Shown in pieces: positions 1-8,803 of a stretch of DNA of 64,000 bases. The notes under the pieces are model-generated. The model was given only the letters and a program-made list of their open reading frames with translations, made no database searches and was not told the origin of the DNA. The position numbers and the translations under genes were made by a program. Each line of letters begins with the position of its first letter. Positions within the stretch are counted from its first letter, which is position 1. Source of the stretch: Ferranicluibacter quercicola (GTDB lineage Bacteria > Pseudomonadota > Alphaproteobacteria > Rhizobiales > Rhizobiaceae); assembly GCF_021168455.1 (NCBI RefSeq), contig NZ_JAJOZR010000012.1, positions 117,350-181,349 on the forward strand, given 5' to 3'.

Positions 1-355
1 TTCCGAGCCGTTGCAGGGCGGCGTCGACGCTGCGGATCAGCCGGCTGCGCGAGGTTCCCGCCGCGTTCGGGCCGTCTCCCATCGGCAGGCCGGCCTTGGT
101 CGAGATCAGCACCTTGTCGCGCCGTCCCTTGATGGCCGCACCCAGAACCGTCTCGGAGGCTCCGTTGGAATAGACATCGGCTGTGTCGAACAGCGTGACG
201 CCCGCGTCCAGGCAGATATCGACCAGTCTGCACGCTTCGGTCTCGCCGGCCGTGCCCCAGGCGCCGAACAGGGGGCCGGAGCCGCCGAAGGTGCCAGCGC
301 CGAAGCTGAGCACGGGAACGTTCAGGCCGGATCGGCCGAGGGTGCGGTGGTCCAT
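1..355 (-). CDS. Aldo/keto reductase, N-terminal part (cut by window edge)
   Basis: NAD(P)H-dependent oxidoreductase of the aldo/keto reductase family. About 118 N-terminal residues are visible. Three members of the family's catalytic tetrad can be seen: Asp57 in FDTADVY, Tyr62, and Lys87 in ISTKAG; the His lies beyond the edge. The ATG at 355 follows the MFS gene stop by only 26 bases on the same strand, so the two are probably co-transcribed and controlled by the divergent LysR regulator. The substrate cannot be told from sequence. Confidence 0.9.
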   Translation of the reverse strand, partial: MDHRTLGRSGLNVPVLSFGAGTFGGSGPLFGAWGTAGETEACRLVDICLDAGVTLFDTADVYSNGASETVLGAAIKGRRDKVLISTKAGLPMGDGPNAAGTSRSRLIRSVDAALQRLG

Positions 356-381
356 GGAGGTTGTCCTTTCGAAAGGGGAAG

Positions 382-1566
382 TCAGGCGCAAGCGGGCTTC
401 AGCGTCTTTTCGCGTCCGTCGAGCGATGCGCTGATAACCGTCAGCCCCAGCGCGCCCAGCACCATCAGCGCGCCGACCCAGGGCGTGGCCCCGAGCCCCA
501 GCGCGGAGGCGACGGTGAGGCCGCCGATCCAGGCGCCGGCGGCGATGCCGAGGTTGAAGGCGGCGATATTCAGCGCCGAGGCGACATCGACGGCGGCCGG
601 GCGGTGCTGGCGCGCCAGTTCCACCACGTAAAGCTGCAGGCCGGGCACGGTGGCGAAGGAGAGGAAGCCGAGCGCGGTCAGCGTGACGAGGGCAGGAATG
701 GTGGCACTGGCCGTGAAGGTGAGGAGCAGCAGAACCAGCGCCTGGGCCGCGAAGAGAACGGCGAGCGCCTTGACCGGATGGCGGTTGGCGAGCCGCCCCC
801 CGGCAAGGTTGCCGGCCGCGATCGCCAGCCCGTAGAGCACCAGCACGAGGCTGACGGCGGAGGCGGACAGGCCGGTGATCTCTTCGAGCAGCGGCGCGAG
901 ATAGGTGAAGGTGACGAAGGTCCCGCCATAGCCGAGCGCCGTCATGCCGAAGACGAGGAGCAGGCGGCCGCTGCCGAGAACCTTCACCTGGTCGAGGATC
1001 CGGGCCGGCGGGCTGGAGGGCAGATGGGCCGGCAGCAGCAGCGCGATGGCGGCCAGGGCGATGAACCCGAGACCGGCCACGGCCAAGAAGGTAGCGCGCC
1101 AGCCAAAAGTCTGCCCGATCAGCGTGCCGAGGGGCACGCCGGTGACGATGGCGACCGTCAGGCCCATGAACATCATGGAGATGGCCGAAGCCCGCCGGTT
1201 CTCCGGCACCAGCCCCGCCGCAATCGTCGCGCCGACGGAAAAGAACACGCCATGCGCAAAGGCCGAGAGGACACGCGCGACAAGGAGGAGACCATAGCCG
1301 GGCGAGACCGCCGCCAGCCCGTTGCCGACGATGAAGAGCGCCATCAGCCCGAGCAGCAGCGGTTTGCGCCCGATGCGCCCGGTCAGCGCGGTGAGGATCG
1401 GCGCGCCGAAGGTGACGCCGAGTGCATAGATCGAGACGATGAGACCGGCCATCGGCAGGGTGATGCCGAGGTCGCGGGCGACCGTCGGCAACAGGCCGAC
1501 GATCACGAATTCGGTGGTTCCGATCGCGTAGGCCGCAATCGTCAGGGCGAAGAGAGCAAGGGGCAC
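382..1566 (-). CDS. MFS transporter, DHA1 (AraJ-like) family
   Basis: 394-residue inner-membrane exporter of the major facilitator superfamily, drug:H+ antiporter-1 branch, resembling the AraJ/arabinose-efflux permeases. It is hydrophobic throughout, with a usual 12-helix length, and has the family loop motif GRIGRKPLL after the second helix (about residues 62-72). The start is GTG at 1566, six bases behind a strong GGAGG ribosome site. It heads a probable two-gene operon with the aldo/keto reductase and is divergent from the LysR gene at 1717, the usual arrangement for a regulator controlling its neighbour. The exported compound is unknown. Confidence 0.9.
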   Translation of the reverse strand: MPLALFALTIAAYAIGTTEFVIVGLLPTVARDLGITLPMAGLIVSIYALGVTFGAPILTALTGRIGRKPLLLGLMALFIVGNGLAAVSPGYGLLLVARVLSAFAHGVFFSVGATIAAGLVPENRRASAISMMFMGLTVAIVTGVPLGTLIGQTFGWRATFLAVAGLGFIALAAIALLLPAHLPSSPPARILDQVKVLGSGRLLLVFGMTALGYGGTFVTFTYLAPLLEEITGLSASAVSLVLVLYGLAIAAGNLAGGRLANRHPVKALAVLFAAQALVLLLLTFTASATIPALVTLTALGFLSFATVPGLQLYVVELARQHRPAAVDVASALNIAAFNLGIAAGAWIGGLTVASALGLGATPWVGALMVLGALGLTVISASLDGREKTLKPACA

Positions 1567-1716
1567 AGGCAGCCTCCGTGAGGTGGGAAAGGGGTGCGCG
1601 GCGATGGCGTTTCGGAGCCGGCCGCTGATCTGACGACGATATAGACGCTGCCCGCTTGTGCGATAATCCGGCCTATCGGATAATCACCTGTGATTTGAAT
1701 TCATGAGCGGTGACCC

Positions 1717-2655
1717 ATGGACAACAGAGCGGGCGAGATGGAGGTCTTCGTGGCGGCGGTGGAGGGCGGCGGCTTTTCGGCCGCCGGCCGCCGGCTCGGC
1801 CTGTCGCCCTCGGCGGTCAGCAAGCTCGTTGCAAGGCTGGAGGACCGGCTGGGAACGCGGCTTCTGGTGCGCACCACCCGCACGCTGCAGCCGACGCCGG
1901 AGGGCGCGCTCTATCTGGCGCGCGCCCGCACCATCCTCGCCGAGATCAACGAGACGGAGCGCCTGATCGCCAGCGGCACGCAGGCCGTGCCGCGCGGCGT
2001 GTTGCGGGTCAGCGCGCTGATGGCCTTTGCCGAGCGCTTCATCCTGCCGCTGATCGGCGAGTTCCACAGCCTCTATCCGCATGTCCTCATCGATCTGTCG
2101 CTCAGCGACGATGTGGTGGATCTCGTCGGCGATCGCACCGATATCGCCATCCGGTCCTCCGGGGCCCTTCGCGATTCCTCCCTGAAGACGCGGAAACTGC
2201 TCGACAGCCACCGCCTGCTGGTGGCCTCGCCGGCCTATCTCGCCCGGCACGGCACGCCGCAGGTGCCGGCCGATCTCGCCCGCCACGCCTGCATGGGCTT
2301 CAACATTCCGGGCATGCGGGCGGAATGGCCGTTTCTCGACCCGGCGACCGGCGAGACGATCCGGCGGCCGTTCGAGCCGGCGGTTCTCGTCAATGCCGGC
2401 TTCATCATGCGCCGGCTCTGCCTCGATGGCGTCGGCATCGGCCGCATCGGCGCCTTCCACATCCAGCCGGATGTCGATGCCGGCCGCCTCGTGCCGCTGC
2501 TGCAGGCGCACCGCCCGGCCGATCGCGAAACGATCCACGCCGTCTTCGCCAGCCATGAACACCTCGCCGCGCGCATCCGCGCCTTCATCGATTTTCTCGT
2601 CGCCCGCATCGATCCGGTCGGCGGCGTCCTGCCCGAAGACGGCCCGACCCCTTGA
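1717..2655 (+). CDS. LysR-family transcriptional regulator
   Basis: 312-residue DNA-binding regulator of usual LysR length. The winged helix-turn-helix occupies about residues 1-60 (FSAAGRRLGLSPSAVSKLVARLE), followed by an effector-binding domain of the type that recognises small molecules. It is transcribed divergently from the MFS/aldo-keto reductase pair, with a 150-base intergenic region holding both promoters, so it most likely controls that pair. The inducer is unknown. Confidence 0.92.
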   Translation: MDNRAGEMEVFVAAVEGGGFSAAGRRLGLSPSAVSKLVARLEDRLGTRLLVRTTRTLQPTPEGALYLARARTILAEINETERLIASGTQAVPRGVLRVSALMAFAERFILPLIGEFHSLYPHVLIDLSLSDDVVDLVGDRTDIAIRSSGALRDSSLKTRKLLDSHRLLVASPAYLARHGTPQVPADLARHACMGFNIPGMRAEWPFLDPATGETIRRPFEPAVLVNAGFIMRRLCLDGVGIGRIGAFHIQPDVDAGRLVPLLQAHRPADRETIHAVFASHEHLAARIRAFIDFLVARIDPVGGVLPEDGPTP

Positions 2656-2804
2656 GACGCGTCCTCTGCCACCTTACGTCAGCCCGTCGTCGCCGCCGCG
2701 CACCGGTCGCGTGCGAAAAACGGCGCGTCATCGACGCCGCCGGTGCCCCGCCGTCTTGACAGACGAACCGCTCCGGCCTCCGATAGGGGCAGGAGGAGCG
2801 TTCG

Positions 2805-3659
2805 ATGTCCGCAAGGAAACGTGCTTCCATGTCCAAGAGTCCCTCCGCAACATCGCCTGCATCGCCGCGTGCCGCGCCGCGCCGGATGTCGCTGACGCCG
2901 GAGCTGGTGGCGCTCTGTTATCGCGAGGAGGAAGATCCCGGGCTGAACGCGCGGTGGACGCCGATGGAGGACGAGGATTACCGGGCGCTCGCCCTTACAC
3001 TCGATGCGCAATCCGGCGGCGCGCCGCTCTGGGTCTTTGCCTATGGCTCGCTGATCTGGAAGCCGGAATTCTCTTCGGTGGAAAGCCGCCGCGCCACCGC
3101 CTATGGCTGGCACCGCGCCTTTTCGCTGAAGATCGACCGCTGGCGCGGCTCGCGCGCGGCGCCGGGGCTGATGATGGCGCTGGAGCGGGGCGGCCGCTGC
3201 GACGGCGTCATCTACCGTCTGGCCGACGACGACCGCATCGCCCAGATCGAGCGCCTGCTGCGCCGCGAGCTCTCCGCCCGCGAAACCGTCTCCACCGTCC
3301 GCTGGATGCCGGTCAGCACGCTGGAAGGGCCCGTCAAGGTGCTGGGTTTCTGGCTCGGATCGACCGGCCACGACGCCGTCTCCCGCCTGCCGCTCGAAGA
3401 GGTCGCCCGCATCCTCGCCCGCGCCTGCGGCCATGTCGGCTCCTGCGCCGAATATCTCTACAACACCGTCCTCCACCTCGAAGCCGTCGGCATCCGCGAC
3501 CGCAACCTCTGGCGCCTCCAGGCCCTGGTCGCCGACGAGATCCGCAACCTCCACGGCCACCCTTCCGCGCCGCAAGCCCTGCGCGGGGAAGCGAAGGCCG
3601 CGCTGGAGGCGGCGCCCATGGCGAAGATCGATGGCGAAAAGGCGCGCGATCCGGTTTGA
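2805..3659 (+). CDS. chaC: ChaC-like gamma-glutamylcyclotransferase
   Basis: 284-residue cytosolic enzyme of the ChaC family, whose members split glutathione into 5-oxoproline and Cys-Gly. The family fingerprint YGSLIWKPEF is at about residues 80-89, at the start of the cyclotransferase fold, and the rest matches ChaC length. About 30 extra Ala/Ser/Arg-rich residues precede the core. The start at 2805 is backed by a GGAGGAG ribosome site; the internal Met at residue 9 is an alternative. It stands alone. Assignment rests on the motif and overall match. Confidence 0.9.
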   Translation: MSARKRASMSKSPSATSPASPRAAPRRMSLTPELVALCYREEEDPGLNARWTPMEDEDYRALALTLDAQSGGAPLWVFAYGSLIWKPEFSSVESRRATAYGWHRAFSLKIDRWRGSRAAPGLMMALERGGRCDGVIYRLADDDRIAQIERLLRRELSARETVSTVRWMPVSTLEGPVKVLGFWLGSTGHDAVSRLPLEEVARILARACGHVGSCAEYLYNTVLHLEAVGIRDRNLWRLQALVADEIRNLHGHPSAPQALRGEAKAALEAAPMAKIDGEKARDPV

Positions 3660-3896
3660 GCGCGGCAATTCGCTTTTAGAGGATGACGTACCATCCATCC
3701 CCGTCATTCCGGCCTTGAGCCGGAATCCCGTGTATCGGGAATGTGTTATAGACGATGTAGGAGGAAGGACGTCGGAATCCTGGTCTCTAAAGACCGTTTG
3801 GTGGATTTTGGGCCTCCGCCCACCCTTGATAATCCTAACCTGAACAGTTGATGGAGGCCGTGAACCCGGGCCTTGAGGCACAGGATGAGGCTCGCC

Positions 3897-4400
3897 ATGA
3901 TGCAACCTGTTTCTATCGGATGCGATGTCGCCAAGGCTTATCTTAATATCGCCGACGGTCAGACCAAGGATGGAGATCCGCATGCACAATGCAAAACCTG
4001 GCATTGGCGAATGGCTCGATACGCTTGCCGGGCGCGATGTCGTCATCATCTTGGAAGCGACAGAACGCTATGACAGATTCCTGCGCGAGCCGCTGGACGA
4101 GCGCGGTACTCTGTATTCCCGCGCTAATCCCGCAAGAGCCCGCGAATTTGCCAGGGCCATCGGCAGATGGTTAAGACCGACGGGGTCGATGCGTAGATGC
4201 TGGCGTGGATAGGAAAAACACCTTCGCCCCTCTCAGCAGAAGGGTCGATCCAGCCCGGCAACGGCTGAAAAGCTTGAATACGCGGCGGGATCAACTGGTC
4301 GCACTGCGTGAGTAGTGGCGCCTTCGCCTCGCCCGCAAAATGCTGACAATCGCAAATGCCACCATAAGGGATAAAACTCCATTCAAAGCAGCTTAAACCG
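3897..4400 (+). pseudogene. Degenerate IS110-family transposase (5' half)
   Basis: Remnant of a DEDD transposase of the IS110 family. The N-terminus reads IGCDVAKAYLNIADG in one frame, then shifts to GEWLDTLAGRDVVIILEAT and an ARAIGR segment in a second frame, and to KTDGVDA in a third. In that frame an in-frame stop replaces the Arg expected after DGVDA. A later piece, LNTRRDQLVALRE, ends in another stop. At least three frame changes and several stops make it inactive, and the C-terminal catalytic half is absent. It lies next to the hicAB pair, so mobile-element traffic may have brought that pair in. Confidence 0.8.
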
Positions 4401-4429
4401 ATCCTGACGATACAGTTGCCAGCCGTTCA

Positions 4430-4580
4430 CGTCCGTAAGATGAAACGAATCTTTTGACCTGACGGACGTCAGGTCGCGGCATTCCAGCTCAAGGCCGGAA
4501 TGCCTGGTCGGTCCTTCAAAATCGCACGGTTGCAGAACGAATTTGCGTGGCTTTCGCTTTTGACCGTAACGGCAGTCATC
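4430..4580. repeat. Dispersed intergenic repeat (family D), copy 1
   Basis: Non-coding stretch with a short palindrome (GACCTGACGGACGTCAGGTC) followed by a 'ctcaaggccgga' box and 'aatcgcacggttgc'. The same building blocks recur at 37615-37760 in similar order, and a fragment of the palindrome appears near 14790. No gene is seen. Confidence 0.6.
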
Positions 4581-4583
4581 AGA

Positions 4584-4922
4584 TCAGGCATCTTCCGTCG
4601 CAGCCTCCGCCAGCACTTCGGCGGCCCACTGATTGAGGCTCTTGCCGGCGAGTGCTGCCGCGCGGGCGGCCTTGGCGTGGATCTCGGGATCGACGCGGAA
4701 CATCATGCGGCCGGAATAGGGTTTTTGCGGGTCCTTGCCGGCCTTGGCGCAGGTCTCGATATAGTCGTCCACGGCGTCGTGGAACGCGGCTTTCAGGTCG
4801 GAGACCGTGTCTGCGTGAAATCCGACGCCATCGGTGATGCCGGCGAGACGGCCGAAGAAGATCTCGTCCTCGGCATCATATTCCACCCGCGCGAAATAGC
4901 CCTTGTGCGACATGACGTTCAT
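4584..4922 (-). CDS. hicB: HicB-family antitoxin
   Basis: 112-residue antitoxin. The N-terminal half is the HicB partial RNase-H-like fold (GYFARVEYDAEDEIFFGRL, then a D-rich segment DLKAAFHDAVDDYIE). The C-terminus (about residues 74-105, FRVDPEIHAKAARAAALAGKSLNQW) looks like a ribbon-helix-helix DNA-binding domain used for autorepression. The ATG overlaps the stop of hicA by four bases (4919-4922), so translation is coupled. It neutralises HicA by binding it. Confidence 0.9.
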   Translation of the reverse strand: MNVMSHKGYFARVEYDAEDEIFFGRLAGITDGVGFHADTVSDLKAAFHDAVDDYIETCAKAGKDPQKPYSGRMMFRVDPEIHAKAARAAALAGKSLNQWAAEVLAEAATEDA

Positions 4923-5155
4923 GGTTGACCTCCCATACGCTTGATAAAATCACGCGCCGCTCGAACCTGATAGCGCTTGGCTTCCTTCTCCGGATGCGGA
5001 CGGTGAAAGCTTTCGATCTCGGACCCGCAGACGAACCTTACACGGGACCCCGATCCTTCGAGAACCTTGCAGCCGAGCGCGATCAGCAGTGCTTCGATAT
5101 CCGCCCATGCGATCGTTCCGGACACGGGGTCCGCGAGAACGGCCTGCAGGATCAT
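4919..5155 (-). CDS. hicA: HicA-family mRNA interferase toxin
   Basis: 78-residue toxin of the HicA double-stranded-RNA-binding fold, which cleaves mRNA when free of HicB. It shows the family pattern IEALLIALGCKVLEGSGSRVRF, then FHRPHP and a C-terminal RYQVRAARDFIKRMG. In many HicA proteins a catalytic His follows Gly-Ser; here that position is GSGSR, the variant seen in the subgroup carrying FHRPHP. The ATG at 5155 is the first in frame. It is the promoter-proximal gene of the hicA-hicB operon. Confidence 0.88.
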   Translation of the reverse strand: MILQAVLADPVSGTIAWADIEALLIALGCKVLEGSGSRVRFVCGSEIESFHRPHPEKEAKRYQVRAARDFIKRMGGQP

Positions 5156-5210
5156 GCGATGCCGGTCGTTCCTGCCGCATCCTGGCTTGTGCTTGCACTT
5201 TCTGCAAGCG

Positions 5211-6125
5211 CTACCGCGCCGGCACCGCCTTCAGATAGGCGGCGATTGCCTCGCGGTCGGCGGCGGGGAGTTTGGCGATGTTCTGCAAGACCTCGGCCAT
5301 GGAGCCGCCGGCGCTGTCGAAATCCGGGGTGAAGCCGGTTTCGAGATAGGTGGCGATGTCGGCTTCCGACCAGGCGGCGATGGCCTTCGAGCCGGGCGTG
5401 ATGTTGGGGATCTGCCCCTCGCCGTCCGGGTTTGGCGCGCCGGCGAGCCAGAGGTCGGTTCGGAAGCCGCCGAGCGCGTTGCGCGGCGTGTGGCATTCGC
5501 CGCAATGGCCGGGGCCCTCGACGAGATACTGGCCGCGCACCAGCTTCGCATTCGCCTGATCGACCGGCACGCGCGGCTTGTCGCTGTAGAAGAGCAGCTT
5601 CCAGCCGCCGAGCGACGCCCTGATATCGTAGGGGAACGGCAGGTCGTGCGGCGGGGCGACGTTTTCGCTCTTCGGCAGGGTCTTGATGTAGCCGAACAGG
5701 TCGTTGAGGTCCGTCGGCGTCAGCCGGGCATAGGAGCCGTAGGGAAAGGACGGGTAGAGATGCTCGCCATCCGGGCCGACGCCGCGCGTCATGGCATCGC
5801 CGAACTGGGCGAGCGTCCAGCGGCCGATGCCGGCGGCCTCGTCGGTGGAGATATTGGGCACATGGAAGGTGCCGAACGGGCTTTTGAGTGGGAGGCCGCC
5901 GCTCAGCACCAGCTTGGCGTCACCCTGCGCGCCCGGTGCGGCGTGGCAGCTGGTGCAGCCGCCGGCCCAGAACACCTGCTCGCCTTTCGCGAGATCCGGC
6001 GCGCCGAGCCCGTCCCAATGTGCGGCCGGCCAGCGCTCGGGCTTGGTAACGAACCAGGCGCCGCCCGCGACCACGACGCCGAGGAAGAGGACGGTCGAGA
6101 CGAGTTTGCGCGCGCGACGGGCCAT
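5211..6125 (-). CDS. Membrane-anchored dihaem cytochrome c
   Basis: 304-residue periplasmic electron carrier with two c-type haem sites, CTSCH (57-61) and CGECH (208-212), in two cytochrome c domains. An N-terminal hydrophobic segment (about 9-27) acts as signal or anchor. The layout resembles the cytochrome subunits of membrane alcohol, aldehyde and gluconate dehydrogenases, but no dehydrogenase subunit lies next to it. It is downstream of, and co-directional with, the cytochrome c'-type gene (252-base gap). It would depend on the ccm operon at 59.4-63.4 kb for haem attachment. Confidence 0.88.
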   Translation of the reverse strand: MARRARKLVSTVLFLGVVVAGGAWFVTKPERWPAAHWDGLGAPDLAKGEQVFWAGGCTSCHAAPGAQGDAKLVLSGGLPLKSPFGTFHVPNISTDEAAGIGRWTLAQFGDAMTRGVGPDGEHLYPSFPYGSYARLTPTDLNDLFGYIKTLPKSENVAPPHDLPFPYDIRASLGGWKLLFYSDKPRVPVDQANAKLVRGQYLVEGPGHCGECHTPRNALGGFRTDLWLAGAPNPDGEGQIPNITPGSKAIAAWSEADIATYLETGFTPDFDSAGGSMAEVLQNIAKLPAADREAIAAYLKAVPAR

Positions 6126-6377
6126 GCGGCGGCTCCTTGTTGTCAGAGGCTGTCAGGTTCGATCTGTTCGGTTGCGCCGGCCGTTTCGGGATCGCCGGTT
6201 CCGCCGATCCCTGACGAACGCCACAGCGCCGGGCCAGACCCCGACCACCCGGCCGACGGGACTGGGCAACCGGTTCTCCGGCGACGTCTGGCCTTGCCGG
6301 ATGCCGGCGGCCTCCCGCGCGGGCGCGGACTGCCGTAATCGGCAAAGGCAGGGCGGAGGTTCGTCCCGGTCTACCGC

Positions 6378-6812
6378 TTACTTCTTGACGCGGTAGACCT
6401 GATGACAGTCGCCGCAATGGGGGCCGAGCTTGCCGAGCGCGGCACCCACGCCGGCCGGATCGGCGGGCAGCTGCGCCAGCAGCGTGTCGGCATCCGCACC
6501 GAGGCTCGCGGCCTTGGCGTCGAAATCAGCCTTGTTCTCCCAAATCTTCGGGCTCGCCTCGGAATTGGCTTCCGACCCCGCCGGGAACTGATTCGGAAAC
6601 GCCTTGATGCTGGTGCTGATCGCGGTCAGCGACGCCTTCACCACGTCGGCATCATAGGGCTTCTGGCCCTTGGCGATGGCCGAGAGCGCGCCCATGGAGC
6701 CGCCGATCTTCTTCATCAGGCCTTCGCGCACCTCTTGCGGCTCGGCGGCCGTCACGGCACCGGCGGCAAGGCCTGCCAGCGCCGCGGCGAGAAACAGGGT
6801 TCTCAGTTTCAT
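6378..6812 (-). CDS. Class II (c'-type) cytochrome c
   Basis: 144-residue secreted haem protein. A signal peptide (MKLRTLFLAAALAGLAAGAVTAA) precedes a four-helix domain. The single haem site CGDCH (133-137) is close to the C-terminus, as in cytochromes c' and c-556. The start at 6812 follows a GAGAGGA ribosome site; the upstream in-frame Met at 6878 would bury the signal peptide and was not chosen. Such proteins bind NO or carry electrons; which applies here is not shown by sequence. Confidence 0.88.
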   Translation of the reverse strand: MKLRTLFLAAALAGLAAGAVTAAEPQEVREGLMKKIGGSMGALSAIAKGQKPYDADVVKASLTAISTSIKAFPNQFPAGSEANSEASPKIWENKADFDAKAASLGADADTLLAQLPADPAGVGAALGKLGPHCGDCHQVYRVKK

Positions 6813-7010
6813 GGGAGTCCTCTCTGGTGGCGACGCCCGTTGCAGGCGCCCGTTCCGACATGCGTGACCGACGGACATGGCCCGATCCCGCCCGACCGAT
6901 GTCAGGCCGGAATCCGGTCATTTCGTCGCAGGCATCTTGGCATCTTCCCGCCGCGGTGAAAGTAAAATTTTCGCGACATTTCAAGCCCGCAACAGGCGAT
7001 GGACAGGTTG

Positions 7011-7853
7011 TCAGGGGCGCAGGGTCTTCGAGAGCGCAGGCCATTGCGCAAACAGCGCGTCGCGCGTCAGCACGCCCGGCGAGGTCTGCGTCTTCTCCCG
7101 CGTGCGGATCAGCCGGGCGAAGACCACGGTCCTGTCCGTCGCGCCATCCGGCTCGGCCCAGCCGACATACCAGCCCCAGCCATGGGCATAGTCGAAGCTG
7201 CGATCGGCGTTGCGCGGAAAGGCAGCGCCGGTCTTGCCGTGGATCGTCCAGCCGCCGACGGCGCGGCTTTCCACGATGCGCTTCGTCTTCTCGACCGCTT
7301 CGGCCCCGACCGGCAGCGTGGCGTTGACCAGCCCGCGCAGGAACGCGACCTGCTCGCGCGGCGAAACCTGCAGCGACGAGGCGATCCAGGCCCGCTCCAG
7401 CCCGTTGTCGAAACCCGGATCGCCGGAGAGGTCGGCATTGCCGTAGTGGAAACGCTGGAGATAGCGCTCCGGCGTCTCGCGGCCGAGCGCGCGCGTGATA
7501 CGCTGCGAATACCAGACGACGGAATAGCGCATCCAGTCGGCCGGGTTCGTATCCCGCAGCCAGTTGGCCCCGCCCCAGTCCGGATCGCCCTTTTGATAGG
7601 ACAGCACCGGGGTCGCCGCATCCTTGAGGAAACCGGTGTCGTAGCCGATCAGCGCCAGCGGGATCTTGAAGGTGGAGGCCGGCGTCGTGCGGGTGGCGCA
7701 GTCGCCCTCCTCGATCAGCACCTTGCCGGTGGCGGCATCGAGCATGATCGTGCAGGTGACATCGACATCGCTGGCCGCGAAAGCGGCGGTGGCGGCGAAA
7801 GCGGCGGTGGCGGAGAGAGCGAGCAGGCCAAGGGCGAGAACGGGACGACGCAA
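7011..7853 (-). CDS. Class D (OXA-type) beta-lactamase
   Basis: Secreted serine beta-lactamase of about 280 residues. The class D signature motifs are present in order: S60-T-F-K63 (nucleophile and the Lys normally carbamylated), S111-V-V113, Y137-G-N139, and K207-T-G209. A signal peptide covers about residues 1-27. I chose the TTG at 7853 because AAAGGAAA sits about seven bases upstream and the signal peptide then begins at MRRPVLALGLL. ATG at 7892 is the alternative, with a poor ribosome site. No mobile element is adjacent, so this looks like a resident chromosomal gene. Penicillin hydrolysis is expected; the spectrum is unknown. Confidence 0.9.
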   Translation of the reverse strand: MRRPVLALGLLALSATAAFAATAAFAASDVDVTCTIMLDAATGKVLIEEGDCATRTTPASTFKIPLALIGYDTGFLKDAATPVLSYQKGDPDWGGANWLRDTNPADWMRYSVVWYSQRITRALGRETPERYLQRFHYGNADLSGDPGFDNGLERAWIASSLQVSPREQVAFLRGLVNATLPVGAEAVEKTKRIVESRAVGGWTIHGKTGAAFPRNADRSFDYAHGWGWYVGWAEPDGATDRTVVFARLIRTREKTQTSPGVLTRDALFAQWPALSKTLRP

Positions 7854-7957
7854 GCCGGGTTTCCTTTCAGGACAGGACGATGCCCGCAGCATCCGGGGAA
7901 ACCGGGCATCATTGCGGCGGCAATGGCGGTGCATTCGCAGACTTTTAAAATCTCCGC

Positions 7958-8803
7958 TTACGTTTCCGCCCGGATCACCCGGCTGTCCTCCCGCCCGAAA
8001 CCCTCGATCTCCAGCCGGTTCTCGTAGAGGCTGACAATCGCGAAGGCGTTCCGGTCGGGCGTATCCACCATGCCGCGGAAGGTGACGTAGTGCGTGCCGT
8101 CGCGCGTCACGGTGTTGCCGGCATGGTTGTGGCCGCAAAGCCAGGCGCGCACGTTCGGATAGTCCCGCAGCGTGTCGAGCAGGCGCTGCGCGTCCCAGAG
8201 GTCGTGCGCGTTTTCGGGGGCGACCGGGTAGTGGCAGAGGATGACGACCGGCTCGCCGTCGTCGCGGGCCTGGTCGAGCACCTCGACAAGCCAGGCGAAC
8301 TGCGCCTCGCTCAGGCCCCCGTTCCAGCGCTCGGCATTGATGGCGCCCGCCGCCGTCAGCGCCTGCAGCCGGGCCTTCGCCTGCTCGCGGCGCGGATGAC
8401 CCTTCGGCACGGCGAACAGGCTGACCTCGCTGCCGTCGAGAATGACGAGGCGATGCCCGGCGACGAGGAGATCGTGATAGGGCGCCGGCATGCCGAGGCG
8501 GCGGTGCACATCGCCCAGATGCTCCGGCGCCACCGAGAAATCGTGATTCCCGGGCAGGAACAGCGCCTTGTGCCGCAGACGGCGGTAGACCGCCAGCGCC
8601 GGATCGAAGCTTTCCCAGTCCCGGTCGATCAGATCGCCGAGCGTGACCACGGCATCCAACTCACGCCCGTTGAACACCGCGATCGCCTCCTCCAGCTTGC
8701 CGAGCGACTGGCGGAAGTGGCGGTCGAGCGCGAGGTTCGGCGCGAGATCGGCATATTGCGGATCGGCGATGATGCCGAGGCGGAGGACGGGGTTTTCGGT
8801 CAT
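7958..8803 (-). CDS. Metallophosphoesterase, ADPRibase-Mn-like
   Basis: 281-residue calcineurin-type phosphoesterase. Metal-binding motifs are visible: IADPQYAD (residues ~9-16), GDLIDRD, GNHDF, CHYPV and GHNHAGN. The opening resembles the Mn-dependent ADP-ribose/CDP-alcohol diphosphatases known mainly from eukaryotes, in which DxQYAD replaces the usual DxH. The likely role is hydrolysis of ADP-ribose, CDP-choline or a similar pyrophosphate in the cytosol. The start at 8803 is preferred; the ORF extends upstream without a credible start. It stands alone next to the beta-lactamase gene. Confidence 0.82.
   Translation of the reverse strand: MTENPVLRLGIIADPQYADLAPNLALDRHFRQSLGKLEEAIAVFNGRELDAVVTLGDLIDRDWESFDPALAVYRRLRHKALFLPGNHDFSVAPEHLGDVHRRLGMPAPYHDLLVAGHRLVILDGSEVSLFAVPKGHPRREQAKARLQALTAAGAINAERWNGGLSEAQFAWLVEVLDQARDDGEPVVILCHYPVAPENAHDLWDAQRLLDTLRDYPNVRAWLCGHNHAGNTVTRDGTHYVTFRGMVDTPDRNAFAIVSLYENRLEIEGFGREDSRVIRAET

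Noticed and set aside
7893..8138. Long N-terminal extension of the beta-lactamase frame
   Set aside because: It overlaps the phosphoesterase gene, has no similarity to OXA proteins and would precede the signal peptide.
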